From contig JAGXHA010000069.1 of assembly GCA_024636475.1 (NCBI GenBank), positions 1 to 64,000 of the forward strand: a stretch of 64,000 bases of DNA. Direction: 5' to 3'. Source of the stretch: Roseobacter sp. Its GTDB lineage: Bacteria; Pseudomonadota; Alphaproteobacteria; Rhodobacterales; Rhodobacteraceae. Under the pieces are notes generated by a model. It saw only the letters and a list, made by a program, of their open reading frames with translations, searched no databases and was not told the DNA's origin. The stretch's first letter is position 1; the number at the start of each line of letters is the position of its first letter. Positions 33,626 to 42,852 of this stretch are shown here, in pieces. A program made the position numbers and the translations under genes.

Positions 33626-34357
33626 CTAGCCGAACATCCGGTAATAGATGGCATCCGGCAGGAATTGGGCGAGCCTGAAGAACAGCGAAAACGCGAAGGG
33701 GAAACTTTTCTTGAAGCCATCGCTGTTCATATGATCGAACACCACTTGCGCGGCATCTTCCGGCTCCATCAAAAAGGGCATTTTGAAGTCATTCTTATCT
33801 GTCAGCTGGGTCTTGATGAATCCAGGGTTGATGACCTGTACCTGAACGCCGGTCTTGCGAAGATCCGCATACATGCATTCTGCCAAAGACATCGTGCCAG
33901 CTTTTGACGCCGTGTAGCCGATGGACCTTGGTAAGCCCCTAAATGCAGTCAGGCTGGACGTAATGACAATATGGCCTGCGTCTTTCTCGACCATGCCGGG
34001 TACGACTTCGCCCAGCACCCGCACAAGCCCGGTCAGATTGACGTCAATCATCGCTGTCGCATGATCTGCTTCCCATGCTTTCGAGCCAAATGGCCAATAG
34101 ACGCCCGCCAAATAGACAATTCCGTCCACCTCGCCCACGGCCTTGACGGCCTCCCTGACGCTGTCGATATCTTGGACATCAATGGTCTGATAGCTGGCCC
34201 TGCCCGGCAGCGCCTCAACCAGTTTTGCCAGCTTGTCCTCTGAACGCGCGGAAACGATCACTTCGGTACCGACACTGCTGAGTTTGTGCGCAAGCGCTTC
34301 GCCCAAACCCGCGCTGGCGCCCACCAGCCAATACCGTTTGTCCTGCCACTGTTTCAT
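33626..34357 (-). CDS. Short-chain dehydrogenase/reductase
   Basis: A 243-aa NAD(P)-dependent SDR. Cofactor motif GASAGLGEALA (about 13-23) and active-site Ser (ITSSLTAF) with YTASK (about 149-153) are intact. The substrate is unknown. Last gene of a five-gene operon; its ATG overlaps the DUF3833 stop by 4 bases. In Rhodobacter sphaeroides a similar gene set (RSP_1091-RSP_1087) is part of the singlet-oxygen sigma-E regulon. The C-terminal region is hydrophobic (FPFAFSLFFRLAQFLPDAIYYRMFG in part), hinting at membrane association. Confidence 0.9.
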   Translation of the reverse strand: MKQWQDKRYWLVGASAGLGEALAHKLSSVGTEVIVSARSEDKLAKLVEALPGRASYQTIDVQDIDSVREAVKAVGEVDGIVYLAGVYWPFGSKAWEADHATAMIDVNLTGLVRVLGEVVPGMVEKDAGHIVITSSLTAFRGLPRSIGYTASKAGTMSLAECMYADLRKTGVQVQVINPGFIKTQLTDKNDFKMPFLMEPEDAAQVVFDHMNSDGFKKSFPFAFSLFFRLAQFLPDAIYYRMFG

Positions 34358-34917
34358 GCTGCGTCCTTCTTTCGAATTGTCGCAGCCAGTTCGGCAACCT
34401 TGAAACCAAATTTGCGAAACTGACTGCGATTTATAAGTGTTCCGTTAGGCGTGACATATATCCAATCCACCGTCTGCAAAGTGTGGCCCCCCACATCCGC
34501 AGGCAACTTGATCGGATACCGCATGCTTATCGTGCCGCCCGACTGACGTCCCTTTGCAATGCCCGGCACATCGGGTGCCGTTGCCGTGAATGTACCATCG
34601 GGGCCCAGCTTGATCCTCCAGACCCGGTCTTGGGTCGTGCTGTCACCATAGACGAAATGTTCGTCTATCTGCACCGAATCACCATCCCATGAGATATGGA
34701 AATCTGCGACAAAGGTGCTTGTCACCCGCCCGAGGGGGCCAAAGATGACACCTTCGCAAATCATGTCGCCATCCAGATCTTTTTTCATATCCAGAATTCT
34801 GTAATCTTCGGTATAATCTGTTGGGCTTTGTGCCGAAAACGCTGCCGTGAAGCGGCGCAAGAGCACCGCAGCCAGGACCAAACCAGCGCCCACGAAGAAA
34901 TACAGAAAATCTATCAC
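34354..34917 (-). CDS. DUF3833 family membrane-anchored protein, GTG start
   Basis: A 187-aa protein with one N-terminal hydrophobic segment (IDFLYFFVGAGLVLAAVLL) followed by a lipocalin-like beta-rich DUF3833 domain (DYRILDMKKDLDGDMICEG, later VWRIKLGPDGTFTATAPDVPG). Function of the family is unknown; it occurs with fatty acid-modifying genes. The GTG at 34917 overlaps the MFS stop as GTGA and has AAAGGA upstream; earlier in-frame codons lie inside the MFS gene. Part of the five-gene coupled operon. Confidence 0.85.
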   Translation of the reverse strand: MIDFLYFFVGAGLVLAAVLLRRFTAAFSAQSPTDYTEDYRILDMKKDLDGDMICEGVIFGPLGRVTSTFVADFHISWDGDSVQIDEHFVYGDSTTQDRVWRIKLGPDGTFTATAPDVPGIAKGRQSGGTISMRYPIKLPADVGGHTLQTVDWIYVTPNGTLINRSQFRKFGFKVAELAATIRKKDAA

Positions 34918-36152
34918 GTATCGTCCTTTTCCAATCTGGTTCCAGCCAGCAAGATGATCGCAAGCACTTTGAGTACACACGGAAGACCCGCATAAAGCCA
35001 CGTCAGCGTAGTGATTGCGATAGGCGGATTGGAAGACGCACCGCTATCAAACCCCGACAGTTGCAAGGCTGGAAGTAGCGTGACAGCCGCGAAGGCAAGA
35101 GTGAACTTTGACACAAGGGACCAAAGCCCAAAGCCCTCGGCGGCGGATGGCGCAATTTTGGCCATGCGTGTGGCAAACATCGCCGGCAACAGCGTCAGAT
35201 CAGCGCCAAGTGCCGCACCAGACCCAATGCAGACCACGGCAAACAGCAGCGTATCACCAGCCCCCAAAAACAGCGCACCGCCAAATGCAACAATCGCCAG
35301 TACCATCGCAGACAGCAAAACCTGCTTGGTTCCAAAGCGCTCGGCGAGCAGCCCCCAGAAAGGCGCTGCAATCGCAGCCGACAAAAAGAACAACAGCAAG
35401 AGCGGCCCTTCCCATCCGGGCGCTTGCAACGCGCTTTCAACGTAGAAAAGGAACAGCGTGGATGACACGGCCACAGGTGCCGCATTCAGCAGGGCAATCA
35501 GCAAAAGCCGCCGCGCCACGGGGTCACGCAGCACCGTGCCAAATCCGGTGGCTTCTGGCAGGTCCACGCTGCGCCATTCCCCGCGCATGGCAAAAACCGA
35601 TGCAGCAGCAAGCACCGCAAATCCGATTGCGAAGCCGGTAAAGGGTGCGCCCATGAAAGACCCAAACGCCACCGGTGCGACAGAGGCCACGCAAACCCCC
35701 AGCAACGCACCTGTTTCCCGCCAGCGGGCAAGGGACAAATGACCAGATCCCGGCAACGTATCAGCCTTGGCCACACCTTGCGCGTAAAAGCAGATCGTCA
35801 AGAAACTGAACGTAGAAAAAACGCCCGTCAGCGTCAGGGCAAACCACATCAATGGCGGCAATAGCGGCGGAATTGCGAACAGCCCGTACATCGAGACAGC
35901 CATGATCGCGCAGGCAATTAAGACCGCCAGCGCCCGATGATCCCTCAGCTTTTCAGAGAGGCGGCCCAGCAAAGGGTCTTGGACGACGTCAAGTAAACGC
36001 AAACCGAACAGGACCGCCCCCAAAGCCGCAAATGACACGCCGTATTCGTCGACAAAAAACTTTGGTGCGTGAATGTAGATCGGCAAACCTGCCGAAGCCA
36101 AAAGAGCAGCAAACAAAGCATAGGCCGGCAGATGCCGCGACGCGGTCTTCAT
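34914..36152 (-). CDS. MFS transporter (GPH/MelB-like)
   Basis: A 412-aa, twelve-helix major facilitator protein of the glycoside-pentoside-hexuronide cation symporter type (YGVSFAALGAVLFGLRLLDVVQDPLLGRLSEKLRD block near residues 35-68, given in pieces). The substrate is unknown; in this operon, which otherwise looks like lipid modification, it could export or flip a lipid rather than import a sugar. Four-base overlaps with both neighbours. ATG at 36152 follows GAGGTAACCCGCGG. Confidence 0.9.
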   Translation of the reverse strand: MKTASRHLPAYALFAALLASAGLPIYIHAPKFFVDEYGVSFAALGAVLFGLRLLDVVQDPLLGRLSEKLRDHRALAVLIACAIMAVSMYGLFAIPPLLPPLMWFALTLTGVFSTFSFLTICFYAQGVAKADTLPGSGHLSLARWRETGALLGVCVASVAPVAFGSFMGAPFTGFAIGFAVLAAASVFAMRGEWRSVDLPEATGFGTVLRDPVARRLLLIALLNAAPVAVSSTLFLFYVESALQAPGWEGPLLLLFFLSAAIAAPFWGLLAERFGTKQVLLSAMVLAIVAFGGALFLGAGDTLLFAVVCIGSGAALGADLTLLPAMFATRMAKIAPSAAEGFGLWSLVSKFTLAFAAVTLLPALQLSGFDSGASSNPPIAITTLTWLYAGLPCVLKVLAIILLAGTRLEKDDT

Positions 36153-36910
36153 CCGCGGGTTACCTCGTCAGCGGGCGGTTTGGGGCGCGGGCGATACCCG
36201 CCGCCTTTCCACCAAAGCTTGAGCGCTTGCCAATGGATCAGCGCAAGCACACGTCGTGCGCCAAAGGGGCGGCGCAACATTGATCTGACGATACCCGCAT
36301 TGGTCAGCGGCTTGCGCTTGCCTGTCAGCGTCGCGATCAGGCCGCCCTCGGCTTGGGTGTAGTCGATCCAGATACCAACACGGTCATCCCGAATATCAAA
36401 CCGGAAGGTGTATGATCCCTCGACAGGTTGAAACGGCGAGACGTGAAAAATCTTGGTGGCATGCAGGTGGTCGTCGGGCTTGATCTCGGACAGATCAGGA
36501 TGGTGACAAAGATAGCTGTGCCTGTCACCGAACGTGTTAGAGACTTCGGCAATCACCGTGATTAATGCACCATCAGTCCGGCGACACAGCCAAAAGCTGA
36601 CCGGGTTAAACACATGCCCCAAAACCCGAGGCTGTGCCATCAACTCAACCTTGGCCACATCAGTGATCTGATGCTGCGCCAGCACGTCACGAACCCACGC
36701 GGCACCGCGCCCTGCACCCTTTACGCCGCCATGATCGCTATCTTGCAAAGATGTCAGATTGCCCCGGTTGCGTGAAAACAACGACGGCGTTTGCGGCGCT
36801 GCTTCTGCGTCGACCAACACATAATCGACCGAATAGCGAAAGGCGTTATCCACCGCTCCCTTGCGGCCATGATAGGTGACCCCCGCGATATGGTCGACGC
36901 CGAAACTCAC
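36149..36910 (-). CDS. DUF1365 family protein, GTG start
   Basis: A 253-aa DUF1365 protein. Signature blocks: YHGRKGAVDNAFRYSVDY near the N-terminus (family consensus H-x-R-x2-P-x2-H-x-F-x-Y), GHVFNPVSFWLC near residue 112 and HVSPFQPVEGSYTF near residue 160. The family is regularly encoded beside an NAD/FAD-binding amine oxidase-like gene and, in many bacteria, a cyclopropane-type methyltransferase. Biochemical role uncertain. The GTG at 36910 overlaps the upstream stop as GTGA. The acidic/His-rich core hints at an enzyme. Confidence 0.87.
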   Translation of the reverse strand: MSFGVDHIAGVTYHGRKGAVDNAFRYSVDYVLVDAEAAPQTPSLFSRNRGNLTSLQDSDHGGVKGAGRGAAWVRDVLAQHQITDVAKVELMAQPRVLGHVFNPVSFWLCRRTDGALITVIAEVSNTFGDRHSYLCHHPDLSEIKPDDHLHATKIFHVSPFQPVEGSYTFRFDIRDDRVGIWIDYTQAEGGLIATLTGKRKPLTNAGIVRSMLRRPFGARRVLALIHWQALKLWWKGGGYRPRPKPPADEVTRG

Positions 36911-38226
36911 TCTGCCGCCAAAGAAACCTTGGCCTCGCCTCTGATCCCGCGCACGACATCTACCGCACTGGACAGGCCGTCTTCGTGGAACCCGTGTTTC
37001 ATCCAAGCCCCGCAGAACCATGTGTTGTTCGTGCCATTAAATCCCCGCACCTGTTCCTGAGCCGCCAATGCCCCCATGTCATAAACCGGGTGGCGCAACG
37101 TGACCTGATCATAGATCAGTTCCTCGCGGATCGTGCGTTTTGTGTTCAGCGTCACGAAATGCAAGTCGTCCATCGGGATCGGCTGCAGTGAATTCATCCA
37201 GTACGTCAGATCAATCCGATCGGACTTCTGCACCTTATCCTCGGAATATACCCAAGATGCCCATGTCTTGCGCCGCTTTGGCATAATGTTGGTGTCTGCA
37301 TGAAGGGTGATTTCATTCGGCTGGTATTTCACAGCACCAAGTGCCGCCTGCTCTTGCGCACTTGGGTCCGACAGCATGGCCAGCGTATCATCGGAATGGC
37401 TGGCAAATACCACCTCGTCAAATGACTCCCAGTCAGCACCTTCCGATTTGATTTTGACCCCGATGCCAGTGCGTCGAACAGATTGCACTGGCGCACTTAG
37501 CCGGACATCGACACCCATCGAGTGCAAAGACGCCTCAAGCCGTTTGACATATTCCTGAGACCCGCCGTCGACCGTGTACCACTCGTGTTGGCCGGTATGG
37601 CTTAGCAACGCATGGTTCTCAAAAAAATCGATCATCGAATAGGCGGGGAAATCCATGATCTTTTCCACCGGAGTGGACCAGATCGCGCCCGACAACGGAG
37701 CCAGATAGTATTTTCTGAAATACTCACCTGCCCCCAGCTTGTCCAAGAAGCCCTTGATGGTCAGCGTTCTGTCTTGGGATATCTTCAAGGCGGTATTATT
37801 GAACCGCACAATATCGCCAAGCATGCGCAGGAATTTGGGGTTCACCAGATTTCGGCGCTGCGCAAAGATCGAATCGAACGTGGTGAGTGCGTATTCAAAT
37901 CGCCCCCCATCGATTGATGCGCCAAAACTCATGTTGGATTTGACCACGGGCACATCAAGCTCTTTGAACAGCGCTGCAAGATGCGGATAATTTGCGTAAT
38001 TGAACACGATAAAGCCGGTGTCCACTGGCTGGTCGCCATTTTTACCGGCCATTTTGGTGCGCGCGTGCCCTCCCAGACGACCCTCTGCCTCAAAAAGCGT
38101 CACCCTGTGGTCACGCCCCAGCATATGTGCGGCCCCCATACCCGAGATACCTGCTCCAATGACGGCAATTTTTCGAGCCCCGGGCGCGGCGATGTTTAGT
38201 GGCGGGTCAATAGCTTCAAACGGCAT
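36907..38226 (-). CDS. FAD-dependent amine oxidase-like oxidoreductase
   Basis: A 439-aa flavoprotein with an N-terminal dinucleotide-binding motif GAGISGMGAAHML (about 23-35) and a FAD-containing amine oxidase fold; the C-terminal FAD segment is NNTWFCGAWMKHGFHEDGL. Related proteins beside DUF1365 act on fatty acyl chains; the R. sphaeroides homologue RSP_1091 has been linked to furan fatty acid formation, which is recollection, not tested here. First gene of the five-gene operon. The 130-base upstream spacer shows no clear sigma-E promoter. Confidence 0.88.
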   Translation of the reverse strand: MPFEAIDPPLNIAAPGARKIAVIGAGISGMGAAHMLGRDHRVTLFEAEGRLGGHARTKMAGKNGDQPVDTGFIVFNYANYPHLAALFKELDVPVVKSNMSFGASIDGGRFEYALTTFDSIFAQRRNLVNPKFLRMLGDIVRFNNTALKISQDRTLTIKGFLDKLGAGEYFRKYYLAPLSGAIWSTPVEKIMDFPAYSMIDFFENHALLSHTGQHEWYTVDGGSQEYVKRLEASLHSMGVDVRLSAPVQSVRRTGIGVKIKSEGADWESFDEVVFASHSDDTLAMLSDPSAQEQAALGAVKYQPNEITLHADTNIMPKRRKTWASWVYSEDKVQKSDRIDLTYWMNSLQPIPMDDLHFVTLNTKRTIREELIYDQVTLRHPVYDMGALAAQEQVRGFNGTNNTWFCGAWMKHGFHEDGLSSAVDVVRGIRGEAKVSLAAE

Positions 38227-38357
38227 ATGTGGCTGATTTCCAATTAGTAAGGTCTAGTGCATGTAATACGGATAAGACACGGGGAAAGAAGTAAATGAGT
38301 TGCAGCCGTTTTTTATGCAAGCTGCGACTTTCTGCATCATTTCGGAGGGCCAAAAAG

Positions 38358-39599
38358 CTAAACGCTTTGCTCTGGCTTGGTCAGGGGCACGACAGAACTG
38401 CCCTGCTCTGATACCTCCTCAAAATCGAAATTATCAAGGCTGGCGGCTCGTTTACCCGCACGTTCAGCGGCCGTACCAAGCCCCTCAAGATCAGCACGCG
38501 CCTGTCCGAAATGGGTGTTCAGCTTGCCGACGCGTTCCACCACAAGTTCGACATCACGGTGCAAAAGCTTTAGCGTTTTACGGATCGCTCCTGCCTGCTC
38601 ACGCATTCTTGCGTCCTTGAGGATCGCTCGCATCGTGTTCAGCGTCGCCATGCAGGTGGTCGGCGACACGATCCAGACCCGCGCGGCGAAACCTTCACGG
38701 ACAAGTTCGGGGAAGTTGGCGTGAAGCTCGGCATAGACGGCTTCCGAGGGCAGGAACATCAGCGCGCCATCAGCGGTTTCGCCTTCGATGATATATTTGC
38801 TGCTGATCGCGTTGATATGGGTTTTGACGGCGACACGCATGGCGCGGGCGGCCTCCTTGATTTCATAGTCTGTCTTGGCAGCCCGTAGCGCCTCATAGGC
38901 CTCCAGCGGGAATTTACTGTCGATCACAATAGGCCCCGGCGGGTTCGGCAGATGGATCAGACAATCGGCGCGCTTGCCTGACGACAGGGTCGCCTGCATC
39001 GTATAGCTGTCGCGCGGCAAGGCCTTGGACACGATGTCGTTTAGCTGGATTTCACCAAAAGCGCCCCGCGTCTGCTTGTTGCTGAGGATGTCCTGGAGCG
39101 ACAACACATCGCCGGACAGCTTGGTGATGTTATCCTGCGCGCGGTCAATCGCCGCCAACCGTTCTTGAAGTTGCGTCAAGCTAGTGGTGGTCTGTTTCGA
39201 CGATCCATGCAGCGTCGCCGTCATCCGCTCCTGCATCTCGGCCAAGGATCGGGCAGAGCGCGCAGCATTATCCGCCAACCGGTCCTGCATTTGTTGCTGC
39301 ACATGGGCCATCCGCGCCTCGATGCTTTGGATCATCTGCGCTTGGGCGTTGGCTTGGGTGTCCGATACCGTCTGCAACCCGCCGCGCAACTGTTCCTGGC
39401 CCATACCAAGCTGCTGCACATGCCCTCCCATCACCTGCATTTGCCGCGCCAACGGTTCAGTCATGCGCGCCGATCTGCCCGCCGCCCGCACCGCCATGAT
39501 CAACAGGATCAGGACGAGTAGAACCAGCGCTATGGCCGCAAGGGCGATCAAAACGCGCGGGTCCTCTAACGCGTAACTTTGCCCGTCAATCTGGATCAT
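38358..39599 (-). CDS. rmuC: RmuC family DNA recombination protein
   Basis: A 413-aa RmuC protein: N-terminal membrane segment ([20 protein letters not shown]), a long Gln/Arg-rich coiled coil (about 50-165) and the RmuC endonuclease-like domain ([42 protein letters not shown]). RmuC limits inversion at short repeats and is thought to act on DNA structures. Its ATG overlaps the mutL stop by 4 bases (ATGA), so it is translationally coupled to mismatch repair. Confidence 0.93.
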   Translation of the reverse strand: MIQIDGQSYALEDPRVLIALAAIALVLLVLILLIMAVRAAGRSARMTEPLARQMQVMGGHVQQLGMGQEQLRGGLQTVSDTQANAQAQMIQSIEARMAHVQQQMQDRLADNAARSARSLAEMQERMTATLHGSSKQTTTSLTQLQERLAAIDRAQDNITKLSGDVLSLQDILSNKQTRGAFGEIQLNDIVSKALPRDSYTMQATLSSGKRADCLIHLPNPPGPIVIDSKFPLEAYEALRAAKTDYEIKEAARAMRVAVKTHINAISSKYIIEGETADGALMFLPSEAVYAELHANFPELVREGFAARVWIVSPTTCMATLNTMRAILKDARMREQAGAIRKTLKLLHRDVELVVERVGKLNTHFGQARADLEGLGTAAERAGKRAASLDNFDFEEVSEQGSSVVPLTKPEQSV

Positions 39600-41437
39600 G
39601 TGCGCCCGAACAACCGTTCAATATCGCTAAGCTTCAGTTCAACATAGGTGGGACGCCCGTGGTTGCACTGGCCGGAATGTGGCGTCGCCTCCATCTCTCG
39701 CAGAAGCGCGTTCATCTCTTCGCCACGCATCCAGCGGCCAGAACGGATTGAGCCATGGCAAGCAACGCGGCTCAGGATCGCTTCGATCCGGGCTTGAACG
39801 GTGTTGCTTTCGTTTTGGTCGGCCAGTTCATCAAGGATATCAAGGATCATCGCCTTGGCATCCACGGTGCCCAGAATCGCCGGGGTTTCGCGCACCGCGA
39901 TGGCACTGCCGCCAAAAGGTTCAATCGTCAGGCCAAGCTGGCTCAACTCCTCGGCAACATCCAAAAGGCGCGCACAGTCAGAAGCGGACAGATCGACGAT
40001 CTCGGGGATCAAGAGCGCTTGGGCGGCAACGCCGTTTTCGGCCATCTGGCGCTTCAGTTTTTCATAGACCAGCCGTTCGTGGGCAGCGTGTTGATCGACG
40101 ATCACCATCCCCGTCGCCGTCTGCGCGATGATGTAGTTTTCATGCACCTGGCCGCGAGCGGTTCCCAGCGGATAGTCAGGGGCTTGTTGCGGTCCTTCGG
40201 TCACAGGTTCAGCAGGCGATTCAACCCGCCCCCACATGCCAGCCGTCTCAGCAAACCCCGGGGCCTGCGCCTGATAGGCTGCCGTTCGCGCGCCAAGGCT
40301 GGGCCGGTCCATCTGATATATCCGCCCGGCTGGCTGTTCGGGGCGCATCGCCCCAAGCGTGGCATCAGCGACGGTGGTCGAGGCGCGGTGCCCTGCCTCG
40401 GCCAGCGCGTGGCGCAGACCCGAGACGATCAAACCACGGGCGAGGCCGGGGTCGCGAAAACGAACTTCGGATTTGGCGGGATGTACGTTCACATCCACCA
40501 AAGTCGGGTCGCAATCGAGAAAGAGTGCCGCCGCCGGATGGCGGTCGCGGCTAAGAAGATCGAAATAAGCGCCCCGCAATGCGCCGACCAGAAGTTTGTC
40601 ACGTACAGGACGCCCGTTAACAAACAGATATTGCGTCACGGCAGAGCCACGCGAATAGGTCGGCAAAGCGGCAAATCCGGTCAGATGCAGCCCCTCGCGC
40701 TGCGCATCAATCGGCAGGGAGTTGTCGGCAAATTCGCGCCCCAAGACCTGCGCCAAGCGGCCATGGAGCGCGGCAAACATATCGCCCTGCTCTGCCTCGG
40801 CCCGGAAAACCTCACGGGGGGTGCCTTCGCCAGAAACATCGCGCAGGGTGAAGCGAACGAAAGGCTCGGCCATCGCCAGACGCTTGATGATATCCGCAAT
40901 CGCCTGCGCCTCGGCACGGTCGGTGCGCAAGAATTTCAGACGCGCGGGTGTGGCAAAGAACAGATCGCGCAGAGTAACGACCGTGCCCCCGTTCAGGGCC
41001 GCGGGGCGCACGGTGCCGGTTTGGCCACCATTCACCGTGATCTCGGCACCCTCTTGGCCAGCCACACGGCTGGTGATGGTCAAACGACCCACGGCACCAA
41101 GCGACGGCAACGCCTCGCCGCGAAAGCCGAAAGTGTGAATGTTCAGCAGATCGGATCCGTCGATTTTCGAGGTGGCGTGGCGCGACAGGGCCAGCCCCAG
41201 ATCGTTCGCGGCGATGCCGCAGCCGTCATCAGTCACGCGGATCAGGGTTTTGCCGCCATCGGCATATTCCACGGTAATCTGGCGCGCACCTGCATCGATG
41301 GCATTTTCCACGAGTTCCTTGACCGCAGATGCGGGGCGTTCGACGACTTCTCCGGCGGCGATGCGGTTGATCGCGGACTCGTCGAGTTGACGGATGACGG
41401 GCTGCGTATCGCTTATATTGGGGTTCGGTTGTGCCAT
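39596..41437 (-). CDS. mutL: DNA mismatch repair protein MutL
   Basis: A 613-aa MutL. The GHKL ATPase N-domain has [11 protein letters not shown] (about 40), DDGCGI and [11 protein letters not shown] (about 105); a variable linker with Pro/Ala-rich sequence (about 350-420) precedes the dimerisation domain. The endonuclease motif [15 protein letters not shown] (about 447) is present, yet the DQHA-x2-E-x4-E core in canonical nicking MutL needs the second Glu; here [13 protein letters not shown] preserves both. The C-terminus [11 protein letters not shown] is the usual CPHGRP block with Asn for Pro. Followed by rmuC. Confidence 0.95.
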   Translation of the reverse strand: MAQPNPNISDTQPVIRQLDESAINRIAAGEVVERPASAVKELVENAIDAGARQITVEYADGGKTLIRVTDDGCGIAANDLGLALSRHATSKIDGSDLLNIHTFGFRGEALPSLGAVGRLTITSRVAGQEGAEITVNGGQTGTVRPAALNGGTVVTLRDLFFATPARLKFLRTDRAEAQAIADIIKRLAMAEPFVRFTLRDVSGEGTPREVFRAEAEQGDMFAALHGRLAQVLGREFADNSLPIDAQREGLHLTGFAALPTYSRGSAVTQYLFVNGRPVRDKLLVGALRGAYFDLLSRDRHPAAALFLDCDPTLVDVNVHPAKSEVRFRDPGLARGLIVSGLRHALAEAGHRASTTVADATLGAMRPEQPAGRIYQMDRPSLGARTAAYQAQAPGFAETAGMWGRVESPAEPVTEGPQQAPDYPLGTARGQVHENYIIAQTATGMVIVDQHAAHERLVYEKLKRQMAENGVAAQALLIPEIVDLSASDCARLLDVAEELSQLGLTIEPFGGSAIAVRETPAILGTVDAKAMILDILDELADQNESNTVQARIEAILSRVACHGSIRSGRWMRGEEMNALLREMEATPHSGQCNHGRPTYVELKLSDIERLFGRT

Positions 41438-41511
41438 GCCGCTAGGACTAGCATATCACCCCGCGATTCTGAAAGGTGCAAAGGTTGACGGGACGTGGGT
41501 TGGAATCCACG

Positions 41512-42735
41512 CTACCGGTTAGTTGCAGCCTCGTACCACGCCACGATCTGAGCCCGTTCTTCGGGGCGCATATAGCTTAGGTTTGCAGGTGGCATCGCGT
41601 GCGTCAGGCCCGATTGCAGGTAGATTTGTTTTGCGGCGATGGCGACTTGGTGTTCGGTTTCCAACCGCACGCCTTTGGGTGGCCAGAGCATCCCGTCCCA
41701 CGTCGGCTCTGCCGCGTGGCACATGCTGCAACGGCCCAGCACGATGTCATGGACTTGGTCAAACCCTTCGGCTTGGGCAAAACGCAGGCCGGGGCCGCTG
41801 GCCTCTTGTGGTTCTTCGGCGCGGAACATCGGTGCGGTGGACAACCACATGATTGCGATGAACAGCAATGCCGTGGCCAGCCAGGTCCATGTCGGATTGC
41901 CTTGGCGCGCATGCAGACTGTTGAAGTAATGCCGGATCGTGACGCCCATCAAAAACACCAGCGCCGCGATCAGCCAGTTCATCTCGGATGCGAAGGCCAG
42001 CGGATAGTGGTTCGACAGCATCAGAAAGATCACAGGCAAAGTCAGGTAATTGTTGTGGGTGCTGCGCTGCTTGGCAATCTTGCCGTATTTCGCATCAGGC
42101 GTGCGCCCCGCCTTCAGATCTGCCACCACGATGCGTTGGTTCGGCATGATGATAAAGAATACATTTGCGGACATGATCGTTGCCGTGAACGCCCCGAGAT
42201 GCAGCATGGCCGCGCGGCCTGAGAACACGGAGGTGTAGAATAAAGCCATCGCCACAAGGATCACATAAAGCCCGATCATCAGGCGCGTACTGTCATCGCC
42301 GAATTTGCTTTTGCAGATCAGGTCATAGGCGATCCAGCCAAAGGCTAGCGACAGTATCGAGATGCCGATAGCCTGCCAGATCGCCAGATCAGCGACGCTG
42401 GGATCAACGAGGTAAAATTCAGCGCCAAGGTAATAGACGAGGATCAGCAGCGCGAAGCCCGAAAGCCATGTCGCATAACTTTCCCATTTGAACCAGACCA
42501 GATCGCCGGGCATTTGTGAGGGTGCCACGAGGTATTTCTGGACGTGATAGAAACCGCCGCCGTGGACCTGCCATTCTTCACCGTCAGCACCGGATTTCAG
42601 ATCTCGGTCGCGGTGCAGGCCCAGATCGAGGGCGATGAAGTAGAACGACGATCCGATCCACGCGATGGCTGTGATGACATGCACCCAGCGGACGGCAAAT
42701 TCGATCCACGTGCTCATGGCAGCTAAGTCGTACAT
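41512..42735 (-). CDS. puuD: Membrane urate hydroxylase/oxidase PuuD with cytochrome c domain
   Basis: A 407-aa integral membrane urate oxidase. About eight helices (1-300) precede a C-terminal cytochrome c domain with heme motif CSMCH (about residue 338) and axial Met candidates (HAMPPANLSYM). PuuD couples urate oxidation to 5-hydroxyisourate with cytochrome reduction, so no H2O2 is made, unlike soluble uricase. It is the terminal gene of the purine cluster. AGGAACCC precedes the ATG at 42735; the ATG six codons on has no such site. Repeat copy 6 lies upstream. Confidence 0.93.
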   Translation of the reverse strand: MYDLAAMSTWIEFAVRWVHVITAIAWIGSSFYFIALDLGLHRDRDLKSGADGEEWQVHGGGFYHVQKYLVAPSQMPGDLVWFKWESYATWLSGFALLILVYYLGAEFYLVDPSVADLAIWQAIGISILSLAFGWIAYDLICKSKFGDDSTRLMIGLYVILVAMALFYTSVFSGRAAMLHLGAFTATIMSANVFFIIMPNQRIVVADLKAGRTPDAKYGKIAKQRSTHNNYLTLPVIFLMLSNHYPLAFASEMNWLIAALVFLMGVTIRHYFNSLHARQGNPTWTWLATALLFIAIMWLSTAPMFRAEEPQEASGPGLRFAQAEGFDQVHDIVLGRCSMCHAAEPTWDGMLWPPKGVRLETEHQVAIAAKQIYLQSGLTHAMPPANLSYMRPEERAQIVAWYEAATNR

Positions 42736-42794
42736 GTAGGGTTCCTAAGCAGTTGGGATTAGACCGCCGGGGGCTTGCTTGGTGAAGCGTTGGA

Positions 42795-42828
42795 TGCCTC
42801 CGGCGGGGATATTTAAGAGCCAGAGAAG
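42795..42828 (+). repeat. Roseobacter-type intergenic repeat, copy 6
   Basis: TGCCTCCGGCGGGGATATTT then AAGAGCCAGAGAAG, in the spacer between the permease stop and puuD start. On the minus strand it follows the permease gene by 24 bases, like a terminator. Confidence 0.85.
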
Positions 42829-42852
42829 ACCGCGGTCCTCTCTGACTTGGAG

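Noticed and set aside
38227..38357. Possible sigma-E (ECF11) promoter for the FAD/DUF1365 operon
   Set aside because: The spacer shows TTATCC and TTACTA-like stretches, but spacing and -10 do not match the TGATCC/TAAGA pattern well enough to call.
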